From: Gautieria morchelliformis
Lineage: Eukaryota; Basidiomycota; Agaricomycetes; Gomphales; Gomphaceae
Length of the DNA stretch: 64,000 nucleotides
Assembly: GCA_015179125.1 (NCBI GenBank)
Contig: WHVA01000452.1
Span: forward strand, 1-64,000
Reading direction: 5' to 3'
In this document: positions 22,601-33,783 of the stretch, piece after piece
How positions within the stretch are numbered: position 1 is the first letter of the stretch
Layout: every line of letters starts with the position of its first letter
Position numbers and translations under genes: made by a program
The notes under the pieces: generated by a model
Seen by the model: the letters and a program-made list of their open reading frames with translations, nothing else
Database searches by the model: none
Told to the model about the DNA's origin: nothing

Positions 22601-22811
22601 TCAATCAGCCATTGCCATCGTCTATGGCACTCAACAACACACGAGGACCAAGCATTTCGACATTAGATTATATTTCATCAGAGATATAGTCGAAGATGAA
22701 GAAATTAAGCTTGTGTACCTGCCAACGGAACACATGCTAGCCGATCTTCTCACTAAAGGACTTCCTAGTCCTAGAGTGAGAATCCTCAATGGGAGAATCG
22801 GAATATATTAA
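19687..22811 (+). pseudogene. Copia-A pol, 3' half, with a frame shift
   Basis: The frame continues Copia-A protease after the Copia-B insertion and encodes integrase (HQKMGH, CDACIQAK, SDVWGP, SDRGGEY, ESNGVAE), reverse transcriptase (LPEPIYMRQPYGYE, AVDDLT) and RNase H (SDADW, SSTEAEF, SDNQSA). It runs close to Copia-B throughout. One extra base in ATGTGTCAAG at about 22144-22150 shifts the frame just after the VKLSRDQCPST segment, so the last ~220 codons are in another phase. It ends at TAA 22809-22811, directly before the purine tract and 3' LTR. The apparent start at 19705 is not real; this is an internal piece. Confidence 0.9.
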
Positions 22812-22824
22812 GCTTGAGGGGGCG

Positions 22825-23312
22825 TGTTGGGTGCATTTATGCTCCTGCACCAAAATCAAGCATAATATATTCAATTTATTGTGTGGTGTTTCAATATTTT
22901 CTCATACTGTTCTTGTACCATGCATCCACTTCTCTGCTTATTTTCGAAATTTTCTAGTCACTCCCTATCTCTCCATTCCATTCTGTTATTTCTATTTTCA
23001 CAGGCGGCTGCACCCAGCGGAGTTTGAAATGACTTCGACGCGCGAGCCCTTGGGCGCTAAAGGGCCGGGTGCACGTATATGCCTTGTGAGACAGGATAGT
23101 GCTCCTCTCTCAGTGACAATAAATTCACTGAGAGAGGCGAGTAGTATCTTTCATATTTACATAGCATGTTGACTGAAAATCATGTAGTGTATTTGATTCT
23201 AGGTATTGTATTAATACCTTAGTGACAATAAATTCACTGAGAGAGTATATTTGATTCTAGCTTTCTAAGAACTCTACCGAACCTTCCCTGCCATAGCCCC
23301 TAGTTGCTTACA
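22825..23312 (+). repeat. Copia-A 3' LTR
   Basis: A 488-bp direct repeat of 12802-13289, apparently identical by eye. It is preceded by the purine tract GAGGGGGCG and followed by CTTAT, one mismatch from the left flank CGTAT. Confidence 0.92.
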
Positions 23313-23701
23313 CTTATGGACAAAACCATGTCTTGGGACCCGCATACACGCTACCCTGCACGGACTCTTCGTTCACTGGGTTGATCCCGCACGGCCTATG
23401 GAAGGGACGTCCTGCGACCACACTTTGGCCATACGAACACCCAATGGGGTTGGATTAAGAAGATGATGGGGTTAATGATGAACCATCATGCCGGGTGAAT
23501 GGTATCGATCATATTTGATGGCGTGCCTGCTGGTGAAGTGCGCGAGCAGCGAATAGCGGTTCGGAGAATGGGGCGAACAGTGGGTAGAGTGGATGTAGAG
23601 GAGGAGTGGTCGGTGGTGTGGCGAACTCTGGCGAAGATGCTAGGGAGTAACGAGGGGGAACATAGAGGTAGCGCGGTAGGAGAAATAAACCGGTCATGAC
23701 A
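23313..23701 (+). repeat. Solo LTR (family 1), right part
   Basis: This continues the LTR broken at 12801 and matches 56295-56700 in the complete copy. It ends GGTCATGACA and is followed by GATGC, completing the target duplication that began at 12151. Confidence 0.8.
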
Positions 23702-24298
23702 GATGCCCATGCTTTGCACAGGGGTGTAAGTCAAATGCCTTGGCAAGGTCAAACACATTAGTAAGGTCAAATGCATTGGGTGAATCAAACGTGAGATAAG
23801 TCAAACACATTCAGATAACACTGGAGGCATAGCAAAATTTTCTGGTCTGAAAAACTGTTCAAAAACTCTAAAGATATTCCAAAAATTTTCAGTGTTTTTT
23901 TTTGTAAAAAAAACTTTAACAAAATTTTGTGTTATTGTTAGAATTTGTTGAGCAAGAAAATCGTAAAAAAATTTAAAGTTTTTGCAGGGTTTTTTATATG
24001 TTTTTATATGTTTTTTTTTGTGAAAACACAAAGAAACACATAAAAAACACTGCAAAAAACTTTGAAATTTTTTACAATTTTCTTGCTCAACAAATTCTAA
24101 CAAAAACACAAAATTTTGTGAAAGTTTTTTTTACATAAAAAACACTAAAAAAATTTGGAATACCTTTACAGTTTTTCGAACAGTTTTTCAGACCAGAAAA
24201 CCTTTCTATGCCTGCAGTGTAAGAAAATTTCATTTGGATGAGTAAAACTCATCTTACTGATTGAAAGTAGCTCTAAGTAACACATCAAGGTAGGTAAT
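23702..24298 (+). repeat. Repeat D, copy 1, with a MITE inside
   Basis: The sequence CCCATGCTTTGCACAGGGGTGT and following matches 34836-35005 and 44034 onward. The unit starts with a short hairpin (CCCATGC / GCACAGGGG-type), then GGTCAAACACAT-type repeats. Its left flank, TAGGTGGAT, is at 12145-12153, so the 11.5-kb nest of LTR elements sits inside this repeat. Confidence 0.6.
23819..24219. mobile_element. CACTA-like foldback MITE, copy 2
   Basis: A 401-bp element with ends CACTGGAGGCATAG and CTATGCCTGCAGTG, flanked by TAA on both sides (23816-23818, 24220-24222). The related repeat D copy at 34900-34950 lacks it: there GATATGAAAATTTCATT corresponds to the restored GATAAGAAAATTTCATT. That empty site confirms both the borders and the 3-bp duplication. 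The AT-rich arms fold back over most of their length, with a run of T at the centre. It has no coding capacity. Confidence 0.8.
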
Positions 24299-24885
24299 GT
24301 TATGACCATGCTGCTTGACCAACTCTGGTACCTCTGCACCTCCTCCGACTCTATTCCACAGTGTTCACACTTTGACCTTCTGATCCCCTTGTTCCTTCCT
24401 ATTCACATACTTCCCCTTATTACTCTATTCACTGGCCTTCTGTACTTGACCCTCAGCACAGCAAGTCTGGAGTATCAGGAGTTCCATTTGCTCCGCTATC
24501 AATTAGACCTACATTCCCCTTGTTCTTTTGCCTATTGTTCTTAATTCTACCCTGCACCCCCTTGTAGTTCCTCTTGTTCCACATTAGTTACTTACTCCAT
24601 TTATCCTAGTTACTTTCGCTTGCACTGGAACTGCTTACCTCTACCTTCTGACATGTTGTCTCAGCTCTTTGTATAAAACCCAGTCATGTATGCCTCTGTT
24701 CCACAATCAGATAATCAACTTTGATACGTGACTCCCTTTGCACTGTCTCCTGTTCTTAGCACAGTGAGTACTTGCAAAGCCTCCATCTTCCAACTCAATT
24801 TCTGACATCCAACTTAACTCAATTCTTGAACCCTTACCTACTTCAGTTACAATACTCGACATCTTCCGACTTCTGATTGCGAGTT
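24299..24885 (-). repeat. Truncated LTR (family 2), minus orientation
   Basis: It starts TGTTATGACCATGCTG at the same place in repeat D as the complete solo LTR at 35006, after the same GGTAA. The match fades near 24885, so the LTR 5' end is missing. Markers include ATAATCAACTTTGATACGTG and AGCTCTTTGTATAAAA, the complement of a TATA-box-like segment. Confidence 0.6.
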
Positions 24886-26189
24886 CAGAGTGTTGTGATA
24901 AATGCAACTATCCCATTTCAAATCATTTATATATAAAAGAAACTAATAAAGAAAGAAAAAAGAAAAAAAAAGATCAAAAAGAAACAGAAATGACACTTAT
25001 GATAGACGTCGGCGCAGACGACGATCACATGAATTTACGACATGCTATATTATCCATAGATCGGGTAATGTACAGAAGCTCGGGCATCGGCCATGACGTC
25101 GACAGGCGCCAGGCCATAGGCACCGAGTGGGTGCGGGCACCAAACGCCGCAGAGGACAATAGACTGCGCAGGAATATAGGGTGCTGTGGAGCGACTTGAA
25201 AACGTCATCCGCAGTACACATACTCAATTAGCTGCCCCACAGAAAGGGCACAGAGACAGCGGCCCCATCTCCAAGCCCAGCATTTATGCTGGGCAGGGTA
25301 AACTCAGCTCCATTTTTCTATTTGAACCCCATGACACGTCTGACTGACTACTATCTTAACATCATGTGGACAGGGGCTTTGTATACTACGTACAGATCTC
25401 TATTCCAAAGCCCAGACAATCCTAACACCATCCCCATCACCCCATGACTTTATGACTATAAATTAGTCACCCCTTAGCTACAAACAGCTTTTCGACCCCT
25501 CTGTCTAATATCTTGAACACTAGTAGTTACTATCAACATAGTATAAATAGCTAGTACAAATGTATGAACGAAATCATCCAGAATCGATTATTCTGCCTCC
25601 TGAAATTACTGTAGTCTTGTTTGATAGCTACAGAGCTCAGATCTTGATAGTTTATTCCAAATCTTTGTCGAGGGTCTACTATCACTGTTTACTCTATACT
25701 ACCTTAAAAGCGAATGCTTTTGATTTGGTTATCCCTTGGATCGACACCGTTCTTCTGTCGACACAGTCAACGTGACTCTCATTCATCAGTGCTGGACGCG
25801 CCTCGAAGGGCTTAGTCAGCACACACAAGAGGGGCGAACACAGTGGTTCCAGTCACTGAGCAATAGATTCTATTTGTTGAAAGGCACTAATTAACATCTT
25901 AATCCAAAACAGAGAGTGTATTTATGGACAAAGACGGATTCTATGAAACAATGGGTAGAGCCGGAATCTACTAATGCTTTAAATTTTTGGTTCGGGACAA
26001 GGGATGAGGACAAACTACTTTTTATTTACCAACATTTACGGATTTTAGCCTTTATATTGTTTAGCTTTAGAAAATGTTGCTATTGTATGTAATATCTTAC
26101 AAGAGAGTTTGGGGAAAAGAGAGCAGAAGTGTTGATTTTTACCTCCCCTACTACGCAAGTTGAGTCAATGAGACCCTGGGTTTGTGTGG
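24886..26189. other. Unassigned stretch
   Basis: I see no gene I can name. A short hairpin, CCCAGCATTTATGCTGGG, lies near 25277-25294. Frames up to about 70 codons are unremarkable. It may be decayed pol sequence downstream of the Gypsy gag at 26190-27190, but no motif is left to prove it. Confidence 0.3.
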
Positions 26190-27190
26190 AGGTCAGAGGG
26201 TCGCTGATTATTTTTTTGCGCCCGAAGCCGAAGATTCCGCTTTGTTGTCGGACATCTTCCCATCAGAAGCCGATGCAGCCCGGGCTGACATGGCCTTTGG
26301 GCAGTCTTTCGCACGGTGACCACTCCGCGCACAAACTAGGCAGAGGTTGTTGTTATCCATGTGATACTGGCATTCTTCGGGCGTGAGTTTGCTATCCTTG
26401 CCGAGCTTGTTGGCGTAGTCAGGTTTTTTCTGACCCTCGGATGTGTTCCCTTTGTGCTTGTCCTTGCCTTTGCCTTGGTTGTTATTCCCAGCATTGGCAT
26501 TGGAGTTGCTGGAACTTTGACCCTGGCATTGGTCATTGTTCTGAGGGGCTTGGTTTTGGTTGGACTTGTCCTTGGCCTTTGGTTTGGGTGCGGTTTGAGT
26601 CTCACGAGAGGCTTCGCCGCGGCATTCTCAGTACCTTTGGTCGATTTTCTGGACCAGATCTTGGAGGTCGTCAAGGGATCGGGGTTTGTCGAAATGCACC
26701 ATTTTGTCTTTGATTCACTTCAGCAGAGCAAGATATGCTTGGGCGATGAAAAGCCGAATTGTTGTGCTGGAGCATGGATGCAAGTCTGTAGAAATCGACA
26801 AACAACTGAGTCACCTTGTGACTGTCCTTCATGATGAGGTTTTCGAGCTCTACCTTGGCATCGGCGACCTGGTCGTAGGGGCCAAAGTTCAAGTAAAGCT
26901 CTTCCATGAAGATGCCATAATCCGAGGCCCAGAGGCGCTTGTTAATGGGGTCGTCAGTAAGGAAGGGCTCAAAATAAACAAGAGCTGTCCCTTTGAGGAA
27001 GGACAGAATGTAGTTCACTTTCGCAGAACCATCTCAGAAAGCTTGGGGTTTGGCACCAAAATTCAACGTGCACTGGAGAAGGAAACCTCAGAGTTTCTTC
27101 GGGTCCGAACCGTCAAATTGGTCGGGTTTCCAAAGTTTCGCCTTTGAATCGGTGTGGTCTCCTCCACCGAGCCCATTGTCGGTGAGCTTT
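26190..27190 (-). pseudogene. Gypsy-type Gag remnant
   Basis: On the minus strand a Ty3/Gypsy capsid segment is readable at 27018-26690: NYILSFLKGTALVYFEP, then DYGIFMEELYLNFGPYD and ADAKVELENLIM. A shift or stop then leads into a Gln/Asn/Lys-rich linker and a CCHC knuckle, CLVCARSGHRAKDC (about 26340-26295), ending before 26210. Upstream, about 27190-27020, a DPKKLR-type start of the capsid region is readable in a shifted frame. Protease and RT are not recognisable downstream, so the element is truncated. An LTR in the right place for its 5' LTR is at 27607-28079. Confidence 0.7.
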
Positions 27191-27606
27191 TCCAAAGCCG
27201 CGAGCATACGGCGCCCAACCTGCTCCTTGCCGTCTGCCTCTGCATTCAGGTTGGGGTTCAGTCTCGGGGCCTCTGTGTCGGGATCGGAGTTGTGCTCGGA
27301 ACCGGAGCTGTCATTGCCACCCTGACCACCGTCTCCAGGGTCACTAGGGTTGGGGACTCACAGCCGGGATCCTCGGGAACCTTGCTGATATGTCCCTGAC
27401 CGACACCTATAACTCAGTGTCAAGACAAGTTTGAAGACGGAGGGGGGTTGTCGTAGCAGTGATGGAATGGGGGGTTTTCGGGGTAGTGTGAAGCACTTCG
27501 TGCACGGCGGGCCTCTATGGTCGGGGTGACGCAGCTACCACGGGCACGGGTGTAATATCTAGTGATAGGCATATTGAACAACTGTGTGTGGAGAGTTCCC
27601 ATATAC

Positions 27607-28079
27607 TGTTAAGAACGTAAGTCGTACTTAAGACTCAACCCGAGGGCCGAGCCGAGGTTAGCCAAGGTTCGGAAACAGGGGGCTTGGCTTCAACTTCATA
27701 GGTTGCGCCCACTACAGTGTTCCGCCCTAATTTCGGGAAATGGATTCAGGAATGGATTTGGCTATAAGTCAAGGTTCGTAACGAGGTCAGACAGAGAAGC
27801 GGAAAGATACGAGGAATCTAAGTCGATACCAGAACTGAGGAATTAGCGTACATGATGGGGGGTTTATATACTAATTGCAAGGAACGGAAAGAAGGCATCA
27901 ATGCCCATATCGAGCAGGAAGCAGGGTCGATGGATGATCATCAGAAATGGAACAGGACTATCTAGGAAAGGGAGTCAGGGTGAATGATGAACCGATGGGA
28001 AACCCGAGTTAAGCCGAGGGTTCCCGAGCGAGAACTGAGGCCGAGACCTCGGGTTCGGACTCAGGAATGGGTCTTAACA
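27607..28079 (-). repeat. Gypsy-type LTR (family 2 relative)
   Basis: It has TGTTAAGA...TCTTAACA ends and shares the TTCAACTTCATAGGTTGCGC block with the solo LTRs at 57026 and 60207. It lies upstream of the minus-strand gag, as expected of a 5' LTR. The flanks TATAC and GTCAC are not a target duplication, consistent with one LTR of a broken element. Confidence 0.5.
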
Positions 28080-28138
28080 GTCACACCGTGTTCACTGTTA
28101 GATACCATTGTGAGCAAGGGTTCTGCCGAGCGCATGCC

Positions 28139-28921
28139 ATGTCATGAGGACATAACAGCTACGGACTTAAATCTCACTCGATCTATTTCATGAGCTCAGG
28201 AATATATATTACGACTTACGATGTCCATTACAATGACTTAATGACTATCCGATTCCCTCCTATATCCTAGTCTGTCACGAGCACCATAACGTGCACACAT
28301 CACACAACCGAGTACCCGAGCCACCGAGCCAACGAGCCCTTCCCCACGAGTCGAGACCACGCCCAAGCCCACACTTACACAGGATGAATCGAACCGAGGT
28401 GTGGAAATCACATGCGCACAAGCAGACAGGTACCCCGAGTACACCGAGTCGAGCCACATACCGATCCGATCTCGTGACACATTCACTCCAGCACTACACG
28501 CCAATTCCTTCATTCCTATTCCATTCCGCCCAACTTTTCGCCTTGTCTCTCGAGCCACCGAACCAGCCGTCACCATGCAGCCTTACGTGTGGGCGGTACC
28601 GAGCAGGTGAATATCGCCACGGGTATATTATGCTGCCAGTATGTACGCACCATTGTATACGCTTCCATTATCCCCATCGTCCCACCTCTCACATCGAAAA
28701 CCCGTATCTGAGTCCATATAAGTAGCCCATCATGTACGAGTAAAATCCACACGAACATTGTGATCCTTTGACTTCGAGACACTTAAGTCAATTCTCACTC
28801 GAGCCTGAGCACTCATCTCTTACAACACTTGCCTAACCTGACCTTGAGTCAAAGGTCAGATTGATACTCTATTTTGTTAACCTACGACTCTGTCATGCCA
28901 GCCCTCCCTCTAGTTTTGACA
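28139..28921 (+). repeat. LTR-like repeat (family 3), copy 1
   Basis: It has TGTCATGAGG...TTTTGACA ends and aligns in patches with 45977-46794 (ACTTAAATCTCACTCGA, GAGCCACCGA, ATATAAGTAG). The TATA-like ATATAAGTAG (about 28716) lies ~200 bp before the end, as in a plus-strand LTR. No target duplication is visible. The borders are inferred. Confidence 0.45.
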
Positions 28922-29214
28922 TAGTATACAAAATAAAATAACAAAAGAAACCACATTGAAAGAAGCTGTTGTCATTAATTTTAAAGGAAACTTATTAATC
29001 TCTATTTTTGATCAAAAAAAAAAAGAGAAAAATACATATATATTAATATACTTTTTTTTTTGTGATGGCAAAGTCAGGAGATCTTATTTAAATATATTTA
29101 CGAAAAAACTGCACAAAAATATAAAGTACATATGTTACATAAAGTACAATTATGAAAAAAAAAAAAAAAAAAACATGTCAGTGTCATAAAAACAGATATT
29201 ACCTACCAATAGAA
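28922..29214. other. AT-rich spacer with A-runs
   Basis: This is very AT-rich DNA with runs of A and T (for example A-runs at 29009-29018 and 29155-29172). There is no coding evidence. Confidence 0.5.
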
Positions 29215-29395
29215 AGCCAGCCAATGCAGTAGACAGCCAGCCAGCCAAAAGCCAGAGAGAGCCCCAATACAGCCAGATAAAGCAAAAGACAGCCCCAGTA
29301 CAGCCAGCTAAAGAAAAGATAGCCCCAGCACAGCCAGCTAAAGAAAGAGACAGCCCCAGTACAGCTAGTTAAAGCCAGAGACACCAGCAAGAGGA
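29215..29395. repeat. Minisatellite of ~32-bp units (AGCCAGCTAAAG / ACAGCCCC)
   Basis: About five imperfect units contain AGCCAGCTAAAGAAA followed by ACAGCCCCAGTAC. Length and sequence drift between units suggest slippage and point mutation. A long frame across it is a by-product of the repeat. Confidence 0.8.
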
Positions 29396-29632
29396 ATCAC
29401 TGGTTGCGCGGTGTTCCTTGTCTTTATATTGTGTGAAGGATTGCGCACAGACCACCCTCGCATATGGACCTGAGGAGTGCAAACCAGTCACATGACCGGG
29501 GATGCTGCTGCGCAGCATTGGTGCTTGCGGCTGCACCACTCGCTCTGCTGACAAACTAATGACCCATCCTTGGTCAGCCACGCCCACAACCCACAGAGCT
29601 CATTTCTAATATAGTAAATAGGTGGATACCCA

Positions 29633-29855
29633 TGTAGAACGAAGGAGTTATAATAGATTGTTATTCTATGATCTACTTGAGATCGTCTGTCTTTATATAC
29701 TAAATACAATGCTCTTATATTACTAATCCTTCGAGCTGATGCTGTGCCAATGCTGTGCCAGTGCACCAACATCCTGGGGTCGAGAGTGTTCTTGAATTCC
29801 CGGCTAAGTGCGTGCTGGTTCTTCCTTGGCCGTGTCATTGTCCCGATTACTAACA
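29633..29855 (-). repeat. Copia-C 3' LTR
   Basis: A 223-bp direct repeat of 34613-34834 with several substitutions and one length difference. It starts TGTAGAACGAAGG and ends CCCGATTACTAACA on the plus strand. It is more diverged from its partner than the LTR pairs of Copia-A and Copia-B, so the element is older. Confidence 0.9.
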
Positions 29856-31750
29856 CTCCCCCTCAGCGAGAAGTCCCTTCTGCTAAATCCTAATTTCCCT
29901 AGTAAATACCTATGTTGATGTAAATCTAGTCCCTTCGTGAATATATCCGCTACGTTCTCCTTCGTTGGTACGTACGTAAGTGTTGCCTTGTGGGAGGCCA
30001 CTTTCTCTCAGATGAAATGATACGTGACATTGATATGTTTAGTATGCATGTGGTATGCTGCGTCATGTGATAGTGTGATGGCACCTAAGTTGTCTGATCG
30101 AAGTGACATAGGCTGACTTTGATCTATTCCTAGCTCCTCGATGAAGTGCCTTAGCCAGATCAGTTTCTTAGGGCCCTCGGTAAGTGCCATGTATTCGGCT
30201 TCCATAGTAGAGAATGTGATCGTCCGTTGCTTCTTTGAGCTCCATGCGATGGCTCCTCCTCCTAGTATAGCTACATAGCCACTAATAGACAATGCATTGT
30301 TTCTATTAGTGTAGTCTGAGTCAATGAATATCTTGAGTTCGAGGCCAGCATCTTGTTGGAAGGTTATGCTGTCGTCACGTGACCCCTTGAGGTACCTGAG
30401 GGCGTGCTTGATTGCCGTCCAGTGCTCGGCTCTGTAAGTAGTAGTGAATTGACTTAGGTGCTGCACGGTAAAAGCCAAATCAGGTCGTGTGCTGAGTGCC
30501 ACATACATCAGCAATCCAATTGCTTTAGCGTAGGGTACTTCGGTAGTTGGACCTGTTGAGTCCATAGGTGTTGTGAGTTTGATCATCTTGTGTAGGCGTG
30601 TAGATACGGAATGGGCTGTCAAAGACATAGTTAGCGTTCCCTCCTCTCTGTTCCTTTCAACCCTAATTCCCAAGATTTTCTTCATTTCTCCTAAATCTGT
30701 CATGGGGAATTTTCCATGAAGCTCCCCCTTGAGCTTAACCATCCCTCCTTTGGGATCAGCAAATAATCCAAAGTCGTCCATGTATACTGGGATAACTTCA
30801 ATTGAGTCCTTATCTTGTCTGATATAGACACATTCATTGGCTGTGCTTTGATGAAAGCCGAGATCGAGTAGTAATCCACGTAAGCGCTGGTGCCAAGCTC
30901 ACCCCGATTGCTTGAGTCCATAGAGCGCCCTGTGTATTCTTAGAACATGTCCAGACCCGTCATCAAAACCGTTGGGCTGGTGGTGCATATAGATCTCTTC
31001 ATCTATAGTTGAATTGAGATAAACGCCTTTGACATCCATCATCTTGATTTCCCAATTGAGTGTATTTGCGATGGCTAATAAAATACGTAAAGAATCGAAC
31101 TTGACCACAGGTGATGTTATTTCATAGTAACCCATCCCTGGCCTTTGTGTGAACCCTTGAGCTACAACCCTTGCTTTGGCTTTATCGAATTGTCTATCCG
31201 GTTGCGTTTTGGCAACGTATACCCATTGGCAACCGATGGCTACTCGTCTGGGTGGTAGTTCTGTTAATTCCCATGTTCCTAGTGTCTTATGTTGATCCAT
31301 TTCAATTTCCATCGCTTTCTCCCAGATTGGCGCATCATCATGTGATACTGCCGCTCTGTAATTCTCGGGTTCTGTAACGATTTCTTTCGTTGCATAAGCT
31401 TGCTCGGTGCAGCCCAAGTCGTTCAGCTTCCGGCAATTCGGCCTTTGGGTGATATGTGCACTCCGTCGAATCTGTGGTGCTGGTGCTTGTTCAGGTGGAT
31501 CAGGAACAGGTGTTTTCTGGGCTGATGATGTCTGCGGGGTAGATGGGATTGGTTCTGGCACATGCTCGCATGGTGAGTGCTCCCCCTTGAGTGGTGCCAT
31601 ATCAGTAGTGTTGTCGTCATTGTTATCCGGGATAGTATAGAGTTTATTGTCGTTTTCGTTGAATGTAATGTTTCTGGAGATTTGAATGTGCTTTTAAGCT
31701 TTATTGTAATACTTCCATGCTTTTGCATGTTCAGCTACTCCAACGAATAT
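29856..31750 (-). pseudogene. Copia-C reverse transcriptase and RNase H
   Basis: Going down the minus strand: a Pro-rich linker, then RT with CQWVYVAKTQPDRQ (about 31240-31200), LYGLKQSG (about 30925-30902), the catalytic box YMDDFG (about 30785-30768), RNase H with IDSDYTNR, STMEAEYMAL and RSDNLGAITL, and the C-terminal TKENVADIFTKGL (about 29990-29940). TGA stops at 30899-30901 and 30008-30010 leave the frame unchanged and fall where relatives have Arg, as expected from CGA to TGA. More stops lie upstream. The enzyme could not be made from this copy. Confidence 0.88.
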
Positions 31751-33060
31751 GTGTTCTTCTGATTTTGGATCAAGTTTAGCTTGGTGTTGATCTGGTACCA
31801 TAACCCAGCAGTTCATCCCAAATTCTTCTAGATGTGCTATGTTCGGCTTCTTGCCAAATAGTGCCTGGAACAGCGTTGCGTCATCTCCAAGCGCTCACAT
31901 GGGTGATGGATTTTTGATGTAACATGCATAAGCCACGGCCTCGGGCCAAACTATTTTTGGCAGGTTCTTGGTGAATATCATCGCCCGTGCATGCTCAAGT
32001 AAGGTCCGGTTGAGTCATTCTGCAATTCAATTCTGGGCTGGGGAGTATGGAGCTGTGGTCTCCATAATAATGCCATGTTTTGTACAAAATTCTTTGAAAG
32101 CTTTATTGACATATTCCCCACCATTGTCCGAGTGAAACCTCTTCAGTTTCTGACCTGTTTGGGTCTCGAGAAACGCTTTGTATGTTTCGAAGTGCCTGAG
32201 TGCTTCATCTTTGGCGCTCCCAAAATACATGACCGTGTACCTGGATTTGATGTCTGTGAAAGAATAAAAGTACTTTTCATGTGACGGTCCCTTGGTCTGG
32301 GCAGGCCCCCATACATCCGATACTGTTAGGTCACCAACCTGATCAACAGTGTCCTCGGCTCTTTTGGGGAACGGCTCCATGTGCTGTTTGCCTTGTATGC
32401 AAGCCTTGCACTGACTCGGCTCTTTTGACTCATCGATTTCGAGTCCAGTAACTAGATTGTTAGATTTCAACATTTTTATAGAACTTATGTTGACGTGCCC
32501 GAGTATCCTGTGCCATTTATCCCATGACCATCCCTTTGCTGCTGCGACAAAATCCCGTGCCTCGGCTGATCGAGTGACCCATGCCTTCATACAGAACAGC
32601 CGCCTGTGCTTCTGTCCCTGTGCAAAAATAACTCCAGCGTGTGATTTGAATTCAATGCTGGTGCCTGTAAATGTGGCCGCATTGCCCTTATCAGTTAGAC
32701 GCCCTACACTGATAAGATTGTTCGGCGCATCCGGTGCATGCTTGACGTCACGTAGCTCGATTGTGTTCATCTTGGCGCTGACTTTGAATTCCATGTAGAT
32801 AGTGCCTCGGCCTTGTGTATGTAGTACTGCTCCAGGTGAAATTCCTTCAATTTCCGATGGCTCCTTGGCATAGCTAGTAAAATCGTTTCGGCTTCGAGCT
32901 ATGTGTGTTGTTGCTGCTGAATCAGCTAGCCAGTCGGATGCAGAGATAGCACTGTATGCTACCTCCTTAGATACAAATGTGAAGTCTTTTTCTACTGCCT
33001 GTTTAACTGTTTCTTTGTTCCCTGATTTGAACTATTTTGGTGCCTTGCCTTCCTTGCCAC
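31751..33060 (-). pseudogene. Copia-C protease and integrase
   Basis: The minus strand encodes a protease region with DSAATTH (about 32915, in place of the commoner DTGAS/DSGCT form) and an integrase with HRILGHVN, CKACIQGK, SDVWGP (about 32310) and SDNGGEYVN (about 32125). In the third catalytic segment, AQN-stop-IAE-stop-LNRT has TGA codons at 32027-32029 and 32015-32017; relatives read NGIAERLNRT. Further stops follow (for example TGA in SPM-stop-ALGDD near 31899, TAA near 31696) and a TAG at about 33030 interrupts the protease leader. The upstream Gag end is split off by an LTR insertion. Confidence 0.85.
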
Positions 33061-33783
33061 TGTCATGACCGGTCTATTTCTCCTACCGCACTTGACCTAG
33101 AAATTCTCTGTAGTGAATTAATTTCTAGGTAGTGTATAATATATTTAAAGTGACAACTAAATTCACTGAGAGAGTGAATTAATTTCTAGTCTATTCTTTT
33201 GAGCAACAAGTCCATACCTACTGCCTATAATTCCTGTCTACTACTGTTTTGTCCATAAGTGCCTTCGCTCCCTTTATTCTCCGTCATTTCATGTTCGCAT
33301 TCTCCCCCCACTCTATTGTATGTTTGTTCCATCTACCTAGTATCATGACTGCGCACCCCTATCCAACCCTGACTTGTGACGGCCTCTTTCTTATTTGCTG
33401 ATACCTTACGAGTATTCGATATAAGTAGTTTACATTCGCATATATATTCCCCAGTTCAATCATACTTCATCTTCGTTACCTTAGCCTTCGAACCATTTTC
33501 TGTGCTGTTGGCGAAGGGCTCCGAAGGAGCACCTTCGCCAGCGAAGGGATTGTCGAGACTTAGACAGCCCTTCCGTGAGACCTTGCACGTTACATCGTCA
33601 AGAGTCACGGGCTATTTCGCTACGACTGTAGATAGGGCGAGCCCCGTTCGGGCAACCCTCTTACCTTGTGAACATTCATTGGTTCATCTATTCGCCGAAC
33701 GGCATACTTATTCACACAAGTTATTCAGGCATTCGCTGTATTCACTAATACACAATATTAACGCCTAAAAACCAATCTTGACA
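33061..33783 (-). repeat. Family 1 solo LTR, shortened, with a Copia LTR piece inside
   Basis: In minus orientation it runs from TGTCATGACC (33061) to CAATCTTGACA (33783), the ends of the family 1 LTR. Flanks GCCAC and GCCGC are a target duplication with one mismatch. About 300 bp of LTR is missing after position ~33090, and a Copia-B-type LTR tail (about 33092-33236, with ACCTAGAAATT and AATTTCTAGGT) is joined there. Probably a Copia element once sat in this LTR, as Copia-A does at 12802, and a deletion left only its LTR end. Confidence 0.75.

Larger units (their letters stand above)
12802..23312 (+). mobile_element. Copia-A: Ty1/Copia retrotransposon, disrupted outer copy
   Basis: This plus-strand element is bounded by two 488-bp LTRs (12802-13289, 22825-23312) that look identical by eye. 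Flanks CGTAT (12797-12801) and CTTAT (23313-23317) are a target duplication with one mismatch. Its gag-pol is broken by a TGA at codon 49, by insertion of Copia-B at 14424-19681 (target duplication CTAAC), and by a one-base shift near 22147. It lies inside a family 1 solo LTR. Near-identical LTRs mean its own insertion was recent, and Copia-B came later still. Confidence 0.9.

Noticed and set aside
22146..22811. Separate gene starting near 22146
   Set aside because: It is the shifted 3' part of Copia-A pol; the apparent start codon is GTG within a frame break.
26361..26834. Plus-strand 157-codon frame rich in Val, Gly and Leu
   Set aside because: It is the antisense shadow of the Gypsy gag linker and zinc knuckle on the minus strand.
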